NCBI RefSeq assembly: GCF_000473995.1 | Contig: NC_022571.1 | Span: forward strand, 3,441,416 to 3,505,415 | Source of the DNA: Clostridium saccharobutylicum DSM 13864 | GTDB taxonomy: Bacteria; Bacillota; Clostridia; Clostridiales; Clostridiaceae | Direction: 5' to 3' | DNA: 64,000 nucleotides | Shown: positions 27,855 to 37,486 of the stretch, piece by piece | Numbering within the stretch: position 1 is the stretch's first letter | How the letters are laid out: each line of letters begins with the position of its first letter | Position numbers and translations under genes: made by a program | The notes under the pieces: generated by a model | What the model was told of the DNA's origin: nothing | Database searches by the model: none | The model's input: the letters and a program-made list of their open reading frames with translations, nothing else

Positions 27855-28026
27855 TTGTTGAAAGTAAATCTAAAATATCTAGGATATAATAATTATATCC
27901 TAGATGAAGATAATAATTACATTTCTAGATTATCTTTGCAAATTTGTATATATTTATTCTAGAATTAAACTATCTTAGAACTTAAATTTACAATCCCCCT
28001 TAAATTGACTAATAATTGAATTAATA

Positions 28027-28821
28027 TTATTTATTCTTTAATCTATCTATTTCTAACTTCTGCTCTTCTATAACCTTCTTATAACTCTTTTCCTTTTCTG
28101 CCCACTCCTTGCTAAGATTATTAATTAATGATGCCATTTCATCTGCACTTCCTACAATCCTATTAAATAATAGTAAATTAGATTGAAGAATTTCAGGAAT
28201 TTCGTTATGTGAATACCTAAGCCTATGATCTATTTCTCCATACCCCTCTTCAAAAATTGTTCTAACTTGTATTTCTGCTATAACTTTTTGATTAGTAGGA
28301 TAAAATTCCACCAAATAATGTACTGACCGATATCCAGAAGCCTTTGATCTCACTTCAATTCGTGGATCTTCAAAAACCTTTACGTTGTCTCCATCCCTAA
28401 CATTAGCAGTTATCTCTATTACTTTCCATGTCTTTATAATAAATTCGTGTATCTCCTGCCATTGATCTTTAAATATATGTATAACTCTTATTCCTATTAA
28501 ATCATTAATTTCCTTTTTATAATTGCTTACCGTAAATTCAAAATCTTCGCCATATTTTCTTTTTCTATCTTCTGTTTTTCTTATAACCTTTTCTACTAAT
28601 CTGTCAGGATCTTTGATTCTCGACTTAACTGAATGAACTGACTTTTGTGAACGTAATATATTAGCTATAAACTCTGCTTGATTTTTGTATGAATTTTCAT
28701 ACTCTATATAATCCTCATATATTTCCTTGAGATTATCAGTACTAATATTATTTTTCAAAATCACTTCTTTTGTATATGGATACTTTAACAAAAATCTATC
28801 TATATTAAAGCCTTTTTTCAT
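28027..28821 (-). CDS. Small alarmone synthetase (RelA/SpoT-type GTP pyrophosphokinase)
   Basis: A 264-residue protein with one synthetase domain and no hydrolase, TGS or ACT domain, so it makes (p)ppGpp in response to expression level or an unknown signal. Domain motifs: DLIGIRVIHIFKD near residue 122, RVRS-like DPRIEVRSKASGYRSVHYLVEF near 155-180, then EIQVRTIFEEGYGEIDHRLRY near 187-207. The C-terminal 35 residues form a charged coiled coil (EKEKSYKKVIEEQKLEIDRL), longer than in Bacillus RelQ/RelP. Monocistronic; a family B element lies upstream. Confidence 0.88.
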   Translation of the reverse strand: MKKGFNIDRFLLKYPYTKEVILKNNISTDNLKEIYEDYIEYENSYKNQAEFIANILRSQKSVHSVKSRIKDPDRLVEKVIRKTEDRKRKYGEDFEFTVSNYKKEINDLIGIRVIHIFKDQWQEIHEFIIKTWKVIEITANVRDGDNVKVFEDPRIEVRSKASGYRSVHYLVEFYPTNQKVIAEIQVRTIFEEGYGEIDHRLRYSHNEIPEILQSNLLLFNRIVGSADEMASLINNLSKEWAEKEKSYKKVIEEQKLEIDRLKNK

Positions 28822-28860
28822 TATTAATGTACTCCTTTTTTTGAAATTACTGTACTAAAT

Positions 28861-29055
28861 TATAGATAAACAACTTAGATTTTAAACTTATGTTATAACT
28901 TACCGAAAAAAATGGTGTTCTGTTGTTCCGGTTACTAAAGAAATCTTACCGTTCTTTTCTCAATGTAATACTTCACAAAAGCTCATCATTTCTTTCTAGT
29001 ATTGAATGTATTTCAAAGTTTAAATCTAGTTCATAATTTGTTTATCCATATATAG
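28861..29055. repeat. Family B element, deleted copy B1
   Basis: 195 bp with both ends (TATAGATAAACAACTTAGAT at left; AATTTGTTTATCCATATATA inverted at right) and TAACTTACCGAAA-like inner arm, but lacking the central core found in the 340-bp copies. Confidence 0.65.
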
Positions 29056-29174
29056 AAAATTATTTTTTTATATCAAATACATTATACTACATTAATTTAA
29101 ACTCAGCATTATTATTAAAATGTACATTATTCGTACAACATTCCTAACTTTTCACTTTGATTAATCATAATTTT

Positions 29175-30560
29175 TTATTTAATCTTTATTGTAAATTTAT
29201 CCTCGTTATAAGGCTGTATCGATTTTGATTCATCTCTAGCTATAACTGAAAAGTCTCCATCTGAAATTGCTTTATCACAATTAATTACATATTCATCACT
29301 GCTATTAATATAAGTAACATCTTCTTTTTGTTTTATTCCATCAATTGATAGCATTTCTTCATTAGTTTTATTGTTTACAATTTTAATTGGAGCAATACAA
29401 ATTCCATATGCCGACTTATAATATATTTTTGTTTTTCCATCCTCAGATTCAATCTTAGTAATTGTAGCATATTCTTTTCCATCACTAGAATATAATTTTG
29501 TTTCTCCTTGTAAATTAAGTTTGGCAACAATCTTATCCTCACTATGCTCTGATTCTGATTCACCATCAAACTTTTGTTTGTACGGTATAAATCTTAGCGA
29601 CTCTGTATCATCATATATTTCCTTGAAAGTATCATTAAAATACATACCATCCTTCGTTCCTCTGGTTGATCCAGATTTTTGTTCAATGTATCTTCCTTTA
29701 TTATCAAATACAGCATATTTCAAATAACATTTTTGCTCTTCTTCATTTTTTCTAATTCCCTGTATTAATGTATTCAATGGAGTTGTAATAATTTTATTTA
29801 TATGATATCCAGCAGGGACATCGATTAAATCTATATTGCATTCTGTCTCCTTAACTTTACCATTAACTTTCTCACTACTTACTGGAATATTAAAATCCCA
29901 TTCTCCTTTGACTGGTTTTTCTACACCAATCTCATTTATATTCAAACTCAATACAAATTTATCTGGTATTTCCACATAATCGCCTAAATCGTTTTTTTCT
30001 TTTACGTCTTTTCCACCATAATTCTTATCTCCTACATCATATTCCATAACACCAACAAAAGTCTTATTATCATTTATAAACTTGCCAGTTCCTCCTCCTC
30101 CAGAAGTTGTTTTCTTTCCATTTATTTTTAATTCTGCCCCAGGAAATCTAGGTTCTTCTTTAATTTCCTCTTGACTTTCAACAGTGTAAAGCAGTGATAG
30201 TTCAAATCCATCATACACAACTTTATTAATTGTCATTTTTAGTCCATTGCTTTCTTTAGTTATATTTAAATCTGAAGTGTATTTATCATAATTTTCATAA
30301 GCTTTATCATTAAACATTTTAAAAATACTACCTATAATAGGAATATTACTTGCATAAGTTGGTATTGTAATTCCAAACAATAAAGTACTAATTATTAAAA
30401 TAGAACATATACTACTGATTTTTTTGAAATTTAGTTTCTTTTTTTCTATCCTTTTAACTGCCTCATCAATTTTTTTATTGATATCTTCTGGAACGCAGTT
30501 AATTTCATCTTTTAATTTTTTTCTTATTTGATCATCAAACAAATCATCACTCATTTTCAT
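29175..30560 (-). CDS. DUF4179 anti-sigma-like membrane protein
   Basis: A 461-residue protein. The cytoplasmic N-terminus (1-50, DDQIRKKLKDEINCVPEDINKKI) is followed by a transmembrane helix near 50-70 and a DUF4179 domain (FKMFNDKAYENYDKYTSDLN) leading into a large beta-rich outer part. The family usually pairs with ECF sigma factors as the membrane regulator that holds the sigma factor until a cell-envelope signal. Here the sigma gene ends only 5 bases upstream, on the same strand, so they form one unit. No zinc-type ZAS motif is seen in the N-terminus. Confidence 0.82.
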   Translation of the reverse strand: MKMSDDLFDDQIRKKLKDEINCVPEDINKKIDEAVKRIEKKKLNFKKISSICSILIISTLLFGITIPTYASNIPIIGSIFKMFNDKAYENYDKYTSDLNITKESNGLKMTINKVVYDGFELSLLYTVESQEEIKEEPRFPGAELKINGKKTTSGGGGTGKFINDNKTFVGVMEYDVGDKNYGGKDVKEKNDLGDYVEIPDKFVLSLNINEIGVEKPVKGEWDFNIPVSSEKVNGKVKETECNIDLIDVPAGYHINKIITTPLNTLIQGIRKNEEEQKCYLKYAVFDNKGRYIEQKSGSTRGTKDGMYFNDTFKEIYDDTESLRFIPYKQKFDGESESEHSEDKIVAKLNLQGETKLYSSDGKEYATITKIESEDGKTKIYYKSAYGICIAPIKIVNNKTNEEMLSIDGIKQKEDVTYINSSDEYVINCDKAISDGDFSVIARDESKSIQPYNEDKFTIKIK

Positions 30561-30565
30561 TAATA

Positions 30566-31093
30566 TTACACCTCACTCATTACTTCTCTAAGCTTTATTC
30601 GTGCCCTCGTAAGTCTTGATCTCACAGTTCCCTCTGGAATTTCCAATATTCTCGCAATACTCTTAATACTCATATCTTCGAAATAAAATAATACTGTTGT
30701 AATTCTTAGTTCTTCACTTAATTCATTTATTGCTGTTGTTAAATCCATATCTTCATAGCTATCACTATATGTTGTCTGATCTTCGCTTTCAATTAACGAT
30801 ATAGTCTTTTTATTTCTTCTTAATATTTCATTGCACTCATTAATCAAAATTCTTATTATCCAAGTTCTAAAGTACTCATCTTTCTTTAATGAATTTAATT
30901 TTTGAAATGAACTTGCTATCGTATTCTGAAGTGCATCTTCAATATCCTCTTTATCTTTTAAAATCCCCCTAGCTACTCTATAAAGATTCAATCTATTTTC
31001 ATCTATAAGTGCCAAAAAAGCTTCTTTATTACCCTTTTTGGCCTTAGATACTGCTGATTTCTTTCTATAATGTAAAAATGATATCAACTCCAT
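30566..31093 (-). CDS. ECF-type RNA polymerase sigma factor
   Basis: A 175-residue sigma-70 family protein with region 2 (FLALIDENRLNLYRVARGILKDKEDIEDALQNT near residue 26-60, RTWIIRILINEC) and region 4 (LRITTVLFYFEDMSIKSIARILEIPEGTVRSRLTRARIKLRE). Regions 1 and 3 are absent, as in all extracytoplasmic-function sigma factors. AAGGAGGAAA precedes the ATG. It is probably autoregulated together with the DUF4179 gene; I could not identify its own promoter with certainty in the 220 bases upstream. Confidence 0.93.
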   Translation of the reverse strand: MELISFLHYRKKSAVSKAKKGNKEAFLALIDENRLNLYRVARGILKDKEDIEDALQNTIASSFQKLNSLKKDEYFRTWIIRILINECNEILRRNKKTISLIESEDQTTYSDSYEDMDLTTAINELSEELRITTVLFYFEDMSIKSIARILEIPEGTVRSRLTRARIKLREVMSEV

Positions 31094-31203
31094 CTTTTTC
31101 CTCCTTTTAATTCATATGACTAAGTATTACAATAATTAGATGATTTAACAAGCTAAAATGCTCACAATTTTTTGAATTTTTTTTATTTATTACTTCTACA
31201 AAT

Positions 31204-31246
31204 AAAAAGCTTTGATAACATTACTAATAATATTATCAAAGCTTTT
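31204..31246 (-). terminator. Terminator after the symporter gene
   Basis: AAAAAGCTTTGATAA (31204-31218) pairs with TTATCAAAGCTTTT (31233-31246); minus strand continues in T-rich sequence. Confidence 0.75.
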
Positions 31247-31313
31247 ATAATCACTTTATAAATTAATCATATAAATTCAATTTCTATATATCCTAATCAT
31301 GTGCTTCTATAAT

Positions 31314-32534
31314 TTAACTATGCTCTACAAATTTTGATATTAACATTGTACAAACTGTATTTCCAGCAGAATTGAGCAATGTAGCTGGTGCATCAATTAT
31401 TGTAGCTATTACAAGCATTATAGCAAGAGAACCTTGCGGAAATCCAAATATACTTAAAATTAGCATTTCTCCTATAGCTCCGCCTCCTGGTATTGCCCCT
31501 ACAACAGCTCCAATTAATAATCCACAGGATAATATTATTAATAATGAGCTCAGACTATTCATATCTCTTCCGAATATAGCAAACAAAAACATTATCTTAT
31601 ATATCCCACCAATAACAGATCCATCTTTATGAATGTTAACACCTAAAGGCATTATTATTTTTGCAAGATTATCAGATACCCCCATTTTTTTAGCTGATTC
31701 TATATTGATTGGAATGCAAGCTGCACTTGAACATGTTGCAAGTGCTGTTATTGAAGGTTCCATAGCATTTTTCCAGAATATCTTTACTCCTTGTTTTCTT
31801 CTAGCTATATATGAATATAATGTGAAAAATCCAAAGAAATATATTATAGAAACACCTATATATATCATGAACACCTTTATATATCCGCTTAATAATTGTC
31901 CTCCCAATTTACCAATAACATTTGCAAAATACGCTCCAAGCCCAATTGGCGCATAATACATTATTATAGTAATAACCTTCATAGTTACTGCACACCCACT
32001 ATTTAAAAAAGCTTTAAATGATTCTCCTTGTTCTTTGCAAAGCATAGTAGCAAATCCTATTAACATAGAAAATAATATCAATGCAAGCAAATTACTTCTA
32101 GACAATAATTGAGAAAAATCTCCCACTGTGATACTTGAAACTATCTTTTCTAAAATCCCTGTACTTTCCGTTGCTTCTGGTTTATATCCGCTCATTATTC
32201 CATTAAAAACAGAAGGATTTAATCCCTTTGTCGGATCAAATAATTTAAAACTTATTACTCCTATTATTCCTGATACAATTGCTGTAGCACCAAAAACAAT
32301 TATAGTCACTCCTAATATTTTACGTAACTTTCTTGAACTATTCATATTAGCTATTGCTGATGATATACTAAAAAATACTACTGGAATCAAAATTGTAAAT
32401 ATTAAATTCAAAAATAAATTTCCAAGAGGTTCAAATATACTGGCTTTTTCCCCCATCACAAGTCCAATACATCCTCCAATTATAATTGCAACTAATAAAA
32501 TTAAAGATGATTTATAATTTTTTATAAACTTCAA
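31314..32534 (-). CDS. Dicarboxylate/amino acid:cation symporter (DAACS family)
   Basis: A 406-residue transporter with about eight membrane helices and the two re-entrant hairpins of the glutamate transporter family. Serine-rich HP1 is seen as TALATCSSAACIPI near residue 268; TM7 has the variant GVNIHKDGSVIGG (usual NMDG replaced by HKDG) near 304; HP2 is GAIPGGGAIGEML near 350; TM8 DAPATLLNSAGNTVCTML near 380. The change of the NMDG sodium-binding motif to HKDG suggests an altered coupling ion or substrate. Monocistronic. Confidence 0.88.
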   Translation of the reverse strand: MKFIKNYKSSLILLVAIIIGGCIGLVMGEKASIFEPLGNLFLNLIFTILIPVVFFSISSAIANMNSSRKLRKILGVTIIVFGATAIVSGIIGVISFKLFDPTKGLNPSVFNGIMSGYKPEATESTGILEKIVSSITVGDFSQLLSRSNLLALILFSMLIGFATMLCKEQGESFKAFLNSGCAVTMKVITIIMYYAPIGLGAYFANVIGKLGGQLLSGYIKVFMIYIGVSIIYFFGFFTLYSYIARRKQGVKIFWKNAMEPSITALATCSSAACIPINIESAKKMGVSDNLAKIIMPLGVNIHKDGSVIGGIYKIMFLFAIFGRDMNSLSSLLIILSCGLLIGAVVGAIPGGGAIGEMLILSIFGFPQGSLAIMLVIATIIDAPATLLNSAGNTVCTMLISKFVEHS

Positions 32535-32625
32535 ATTTATTACCTCCTTGAAATTAATATTAAAATTAATGTACTTTTTTCAAGTCTTTTTAGTAATTAC
32601 ATTTTATTAAACCTATAATATTATT

Positions 32626-34074
32626 TTATATAAATTGTCTTACTACCTCTCTATCATCAAAATGTAACTTCTTGCCTCCTATAACTTGATAATCTTCATG
32701 ACCTTTTCCTGCTATTATTAATAAATCCTCGTCCTTTAACATATTTATTGCTTTTACTATTGCTTCTTTTCTATCAACAACCTTTTCATAATGACAGTTT
32801 ATAATTTTCATTCCCTCTTCAATATCCCAAATTATAGATTCTGGATCTTCCCTTCTTGGATTATCAGATGTTACTATACAATAATCTGACATTATTCCAC
32901 CTATCATTCCCATTATTGGTCTCTTTGTTTTATCTCTTTCTCCCCCGCAACCAAATACAGTAATAATTCTTCCTTTAGCTATATCCTTAGCCATCATCAA
33001 CAATTTTTCTAATGCATCAGGAGTATGAGCATAATCAATTATTATATTTTTATTTAAACTGTTTTTTAGTATTTCTACTCGTCCTGGAACATGTTTAACA
33101 TTGGGTATCAATCTAAATATTTCTTTAATGTCTATACCTAATGCATAACAAGCCCCTATGGCAGCTAAAGCGTTATAAACTGTAAATTTTCCAGGAGTAT
33201 CTATTTTTACAGTTTCACGTAAATTTTTAAATTTAACATTAAAAGTTACTTTATTATTATCATATCTAATTTGAGTTGCTCTAATATCTGCGTCCTTCTT
33301 AATTCCATAAGTTAAAATCTCACAATTTGATTTTCTGATTATTTCCCGAGAAATTTTCTCATCCAGATTAATAATCCCTACTTTGCATCTTTTAAATAAC
33401 TTTATTTTTTCATTTTTATATGCTTCCAAAGTTCCATGCTCTTCAAGGTGATCTTGAGAGAAATTTGTAAATACTCCAACATTAAAATCACAATTATCAA
33501 CTCTATATTGAGCTAATGCTGAAGACGTTACCTCCATAACGATATCTTTAGCCCCTTTATTAATAAACTCCCTAAATACTTGTTGTAATTCCAAACTCTC
33601 AGGTGTTGTTGGATTTGTTTTGTCTATATTTATATCTTCACCTTTAAGTTCATATCCTAAAGTACCTATTATTCCTGTTTTTCTTCCATAGCCCTCTAAT
33701 ACATCTTTAATATAATGTATAACTGTAGTTTTACCATTAGTCCCTGTAACCCCAATTAATTCTATTTCATTAGATGGTGATTTATAAAATGTATTTGCTA
33801 TACTTGCTAATGCTATTTTTGTATTTTCAACTTTTATAACTGTAATCTCACGATTCTTAATTTGAATTTCTTCATCTACTACTATTGCTAAAGCGCCTTT
33901 TTTTATCCCCTCTTTTATAAAATCATGTCCATCAACATGATTGCCTTTGATGCATACAAATAAAGAATTTTTCATTATCTTTCTCGAATCATAACTAATA
34001 CTTTCTATTTCTTTATCTAACTGCCCATTTACAATCATATAATCCATATTATCCAGTAAATCATATAACTTCAT
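32626..34074 (-). CDS. murE: UDP-MurNAc-L-Ala-D-Glu:meso-DAP ligase MurE
   Basis: A 482-residue cytoplasmic Mur ligase adding the third residue to the peptidoglycan stem peptide. The ATP loop GVTGTNGKTTV is near residue 104, the central domain carries the carbamylated-lysine region, and the C-terminal specificity motif DNPRREDPESI (DNPR = meso-diaminopimelate type) is near 400, so the wall should be DAP-linked. Start ATG 34074 follows TTGGAGG; the TTG of that same sequence is not the start. It is alone here, outside the mur/dcw cluster. Confidence 0.94.
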   Translation of the reverse strand: MKLYDLLDNMDYMIVNGQLDKEIESISYDSRKIMKNSLFVCIKGNHVDGHDFIKEGIKKGALAIVVDEEIQIKNREITVIKVENTKIALASIANTFYKSPSNEIELIGVTGTNGKTTVIHYIKDVLEGYGRKTGIIGTLGYELKGEDINIDKTNPTTPESLELQQVFREFINKGAKDIVMEVTSSALAQYRVDNCDFNVGVFTNFSQDHLEEHGTLEAYKNEKIKLFKRCKVGIINLDEKISREIIRKSNCEILTYGIKKDADIRATQIRYDNNKVTFNVKFKNLRETVKIDTPGKFTVYNALAAIGACYALGIDIKEIFRLIPNVKHVPGRVEILKNSLNKNIIIDYAHTPDALEKLLMMAKDIAKGRIITVFGCGGERDKTKRPIMGMIGGIMSDYCIVTSDNPRREDPESIIWDIEEGMKIINCHYEKVVDRKEAIVKAINMLKDEDLLIIAGKGHEDYQVIGGKKLHFDDREVVRQFI

Positions 34075-34143
34075 TTTAAAAACCTCCAAACAACTTTTTG
34101 CGATGTCTTATGTTTCTATTATACTCATCATTTTAGCTATAAA

Positions 34144-34186
34144 TAGTGCATATATTGCTTGATATGTTGTAAAAAGTGCTATATGA
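34144..34186. promoter_or_regulatory. Direct repeats between murE and the AraC gene
   Basis: AGTGCATATAT (34144-34154) and AGTGCTATATGA (34175-34186) are 31 bases apart, about three helical turns, in the divergent promoter region. Repeats spaced like this are typical AraC-family targets, so autoregulation is possible. Confidence 0.35.
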
Positions 34187-34231
34187 TTTACTTAGATACA
34201 TTCAACTAAAATTGGAAAGGATTATATAGCA

Positions 34232-35077
34232 ATGGATGATAAATATCATAATAAAAAATCTGGATATTTAAATAACGACTTCCAATTATTTCATATAAGA
34301 GATAAAAAGAATCAAGAATTTGAATTTCACTACCACGAATTTAATAAAATAATAATATTTCTTTCAGGAAAAGTAACCTATCTAATAGAAGGAAAAGCAT
34401 ATTTTCTAAAACCTTGGGATATTCTACTTGTGAACAATCACAACGTTCATAAACCTGTTATTGATCCTTCTGAAACTTATGAAAGAATAATTATTTGGGC
34501 TAATTCGGATTTTATAAAAAAACATAATTATGAGAATTGTGACTTATCAACATGTTTTAAACTAGCAAATGAAAAAAGCTTCAATCTCGTTAGGCTTGAA
34601 GCTAAATTTCAAAACAAGATAAAAGCAATTATAGAAATGTTAGAATCATCTTTAGATTCTTCTGATTTTGGCAGTAAACTTCTAAGTAATTCTTTATTCA
34701 TTCAACTTCTCGTTTACTTAAATAGAGTACATCTTGGTAACATGTATATAGACGATAAAGAATCTCTTAAGTATGATAAACAAATTGAAGAAATTTTAAA
34801 ATATATAAATAACAATTTATGTAATAAACTTTCTCTAGAGCTTCTTTCTCAGAAATTCTATATTAGCAAATATTATCTAATGCACAAATTTAAAAAAGAA
34901 ACAGGTTACACACTTCATAATTATGTTCTGCAAAAAAGACTATTAATAGCAAAAGAACTAATAAAAGATGGTTCTCCTATTATAAAAGCTTGTTCCAATT
35001 GTGGATTTAACGATTATTCTAGCTTTCTTCGTTCCTTTAAAAAAATGTTTGGTAAATCCCCAAAAGATTTTCAATAA
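34232..35077 (+). CDS. AraC-family transcriptional regulator
   Basis: A 281-residue regulator. The N-terminal cupin sensor (about 15-100) has FHYHEFNKIIIFLSGKVTYLIEG and an effector pocket; the C-terminal double helix-turn-helix (about 185-280) has LSLELLSQKFYISKYYLMHKFKKETG and the signature CSNCGFNDYSSFLRSFKKMFGKSPKDF. AraC proteins of this shape respond to sugars or other small molecules. No metabolic gene adjoins it, so the target is unclear. GGAAAGGA is 11 bases before the ATG. Confidence 0.92.
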   Translation: MDDKYHNKKSGYLNNDFQLFHIRDKKNQEFEFHYHEFNKIIIFLSGKVTYLIEGKAYFLKPWDILLVNNHNVHKPVIDPSETYERIIIWANSDFIKKHNYENCDLSTCFKLANEKSFNLVRLEAKFQNKIKAIIEMLESSLDSSDFGSKLLSNSLFIQLLVYLNRVHLGNMYIDDKESLKYDKQIEEILKYINNNLCNKLSLELLSQKFYISKYYLMHKFKKETGYTLHNYVLQKRLLIAKELIKDGSPIIKACSNCGFNDYSSFLRSFKKMFGKSPKDFQ

Positions 35078-35103
35078 AAATATAAAATAAATGAAGATGC
35101 TGA

Positions 35104-35480
35104 TATCGATAAACAACTTAAACTTATGCTATAGTTAACAGAAATAGAGATCATGCATTTATTTCGGTTACTGAAAATTTAATATATCACAAACAGAGAA
35201 ATTGGATACATGTTTGTGTAATAGGCCTTTGAAAATAAGCTGTTTAAGGTCTTAATGTGAGGTTGTTCCATTTACTGCTTGTCACAAAAGTAAGAATCGA
35301 AATTTTATATTTCGTTATTCGAACTTTCTCTGAGAGCTTTTATATTGGGAGCATGCGGAAATGGATCAACCTCACATTTAGAACCTTTCAGCGAAATTTT
35401 CATAGTCCTATGGAACAAATATGTATCTAATTTCGGCTGAGATTCATATAAGCTCTATTCTCATTGCGGAACCCTATAAA
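35104..35480. repeat. Family B element, copy B2
   Basis: Starts with ATCGATAAACAACTTAAACT. Inner arms TGTGAGGTTGTTCCATTT (35256-35273) and its inverse (35359-35376) enclose the conserved core with hairpin CGAAAT-TTTAT-ATTTCG (35298-35314) and TTCGAACTTTCTC. The right boundary is approximate. Confidence 0.65.
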
Positions 35481-35589
35481 TCATTCTTACTACGTCTTCA
35501 ATTTACACAACAAATTATAAGAAAATTGACTACTTGATATATTGATTTATAACTATTTGCTGGCTGTAAAATTTTGTTTAATTAGAAAA

Positions 35590-36606
35590 TCAACTTTTCA
35601 TTGCGCTTGCTGTCATTTCAAACCCCTTCATCTTCATATCTATATCTGAAAGAATTTCTAATATTATATTATCATTTTTTCTACTTTTCATAGCATCTTC
35701 TAATCTTTGTTTTAATGATCTCATTTCTTGTGTTAATTTGTTTATTTCTCTTTCTTTATCACCAATTTTTATATTTTTTAACTCTAATTCTTCTTTTAAT
35801 TTTTCTACTTTATTAACAAACACATCTATAGTATTTAAGTCTTTTTCTGAAAATTTGTTGGATGCATCTATTGTTTTATCTCTATATATTTTATTTTCTA
35901 TTATATTAAATATTTTATTTTCACTACCATATTCAATATAAGAAATTACACTATTATCGACTTCAGTTAATCCATTGGAAACTCTATATAATATATTATT
36001 TAGTAAATTAGCTGCTTCTATTCCAACTCCATATTTTTTATTTGCCTTTTCCCATACAATAAAACTATTTATCTTTTCTTGACTATTTTCTGTCATAATC
36101 AAATTATTGCGACGTTCATTATATATATCAAAAAACTTTTGCTGAATTATACAACTTTCTTTATCACTCTTAGATTCTATAACTATTCCACCACATGTTG
36201 CTTTTTTCCTAATTAAAAATGAATAGAAATTTTTTAATAAATTATTGACCACCTTATTATAAGAATCATCTCTTAATCCATCACTTTGTTTTATTGAACT
36301 TAATATTAAATTAGTTTTTACCTTTTTAAATAACGTTGGCATTTGATTTATAAATTCTTTTTTATTATCATTATTTATATTTTTATATTCATTTTGTGGT
36401 AATAGAATATCATCAATACAAATTTCAAATCCATTTTTTCCAAGTATTCTTTCTTTGCAGTAATTTACTTTACTTGATAATTCACATTCCTTATCTTCTA
36501 CATTAGTGCAATAATCCTGATCAAAAACCACTCCAGCTATTGAAAAATTATTATCCTTATCCAAGAAACCCTTTTCACTTACAAACATTATATATTTTTT
36601 CCCCAT
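35590..36606 (-). CDS. DUF3800-like RNase H-fold protein with coiled coil
   Basis: A 338-residue protein. It begins KKYIMFVSEKGFLDKDNNFSIAGVVFD, where DUF3800 proteins normally have YIDESG; here the catalytic Asp-Glu-Ser-Gly is replaced by SEKG. IVIESKSDKES near residue 145 and GVGIEAANLLNNILYR near 196-211 match later family blocks (usually GLQLADL). Residues 255-310 form a coiled coil (VEKLKEELELKNIKIGDKEREINKL). DUF3800 proteins occur with phage and defence genes; nothing of that kind adjoins this one. Assignment to the family is moderate, function unknown. Confidence 0.6.
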   Translation of the reverse strand: MGKKYIMFVSEKGFLDKDNNFSIAGVVFDQDYCTNVEDKECELSSKVNYCKERILGKNGFEICIDDILLPQNEYKNINNDNKKEFINQMPTLFKKVKTNLILSSIKQSDGLRDDSYNKVVNNLLKNFYSFLIRKKATCGGIVIESKSDKESCIIQQKFFDIYNERRNNLIMTENSQEKINSFIVWEKANKKYGVGIEAANLLNNILYRVSNGLTEVDNSVISYIEYGSENKIFNIIENKIYRDKTIDASNKFSEKDLNTIDVFVNKVEKLKEELELKNIKIGDKEREINKLTQEMRSLKQRLEDAMKSRKNDNIILEILSDIDMKMKGFEMTASAMKS

Positions 36607-37001
36607 TTTACTTTCCCCTTTACCATAGAATTATTACGTCATCATATTTACTTAGAACATTACTATACTTTTATTTAAATAGTAATATTTTAGATAATTA
36701 TATAAAAAATCATTATTTGTAATCAATCATTTTCATATCACTCCCATTTTCTATCTTTTAAATTTAATATTCTATACTATAGATGTTTTCTCCTCCATAT
36801 TACAAAAATTATTTATTTTTGAATTTATGTATATTTCTTACTTAAAATAATTTATCTAACTATAAATAAATATATGTTATGTAATTATTATTAGAACATT
36901 TTTTATTGTTTATTGTTTAAATACATCTCCTAATTTTCGTATAATACATCCATTTCATGATAATAATTCATATATAAAAATATTGAAGGTAGAACTTAAA
37001 T
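36607..37001. other. Intergenic gap without gene
   Basis: About 400 bases of AT-rich DNA. I see no ORF, repeat copy or strong hairpin; it holds the promoter of the DUF3800-like gene. Confidence 0.35.
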
Positions 37002-37050
37002 AAAAAATAAACCTTAGAAATTCAATTTTAATTTCTAAGGTTTATTTTTT
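37002..37050 (-). terminator. Terminator of the thrC-thrB-ACT operon
   Basis: AAAAAATAAACCTTAGAAAT and its complement (37030-37050) make a 21-bp stem with a 7-nt loop that overlaps the stop codon of the ACT gene; T-rich on both strands. Confidence 0.85.
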
Positions 37051-37486
37051 ATTCCATTCCGATAAATTCAACTTTTTCAACATTTCTAATGTTAAGCAAG
37101 CCATCTGTCAATGTTTTTATATCTCCATCAACAGTTGATAAATCTATTGTTATACTTAAATTAGCATATCCATTCAGAGGTATACCTTGATTTATTGTCA
37201 AGATATCTCCTCCTTGTTCTGCAATAAAATTACTAATAGCAGATAAAAGTCCCTTCTCATTTTTAAATATAATATTATAAGTAACTTTTCTACCTTCTGA
37301 AGTTTCTGAAAAATCAAATACAAAATCCTTATATTTATAATATACGCTTCTACTTATTCCAGCTATCTTTACAGCTTCTGTAATTTCTTTCACTTTTCCA
37401 TCTTTTAATAGCTTTTTTGTAAATAGAACTTTTTCATATACATCTGGTAATACTCTCTTATCTATAACTAAGTAATTTCCACTCAT
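37049..37486 (-). CDS. ACT-domain protein (UPF0735/PheB-like)
   Basis: A 145-residue protein with an N-terminal helix-turn-helix-like part (VKEITEAVKIAGISRSVYYKYKD) and a C-terminal ACT amino-acid-sensing domain (YNIIFKNEKGLLSAISNFIAEQGGDILTINQ). It shares one base with thrB and is in the threonine operon, so it probably senses an amino acid of the aspartate family, though the family is also tied to phenylalanine synthesis. No catalytic domain is present. Confidence 0.85.
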   Translation of the reverse strand: MSGNYLVIDKRVLPDVYEKVLFTKKLLKDGKVKEITEAVKIAGISRSVYYKYKDFVFDFSETSEGRKVTYNIIFKNEKGLLSAISNFIAEQGGDILTINQGIPLNGYANLSITIDLSTVDGDIKTLTDGLLNIRNVEKVEFIGME

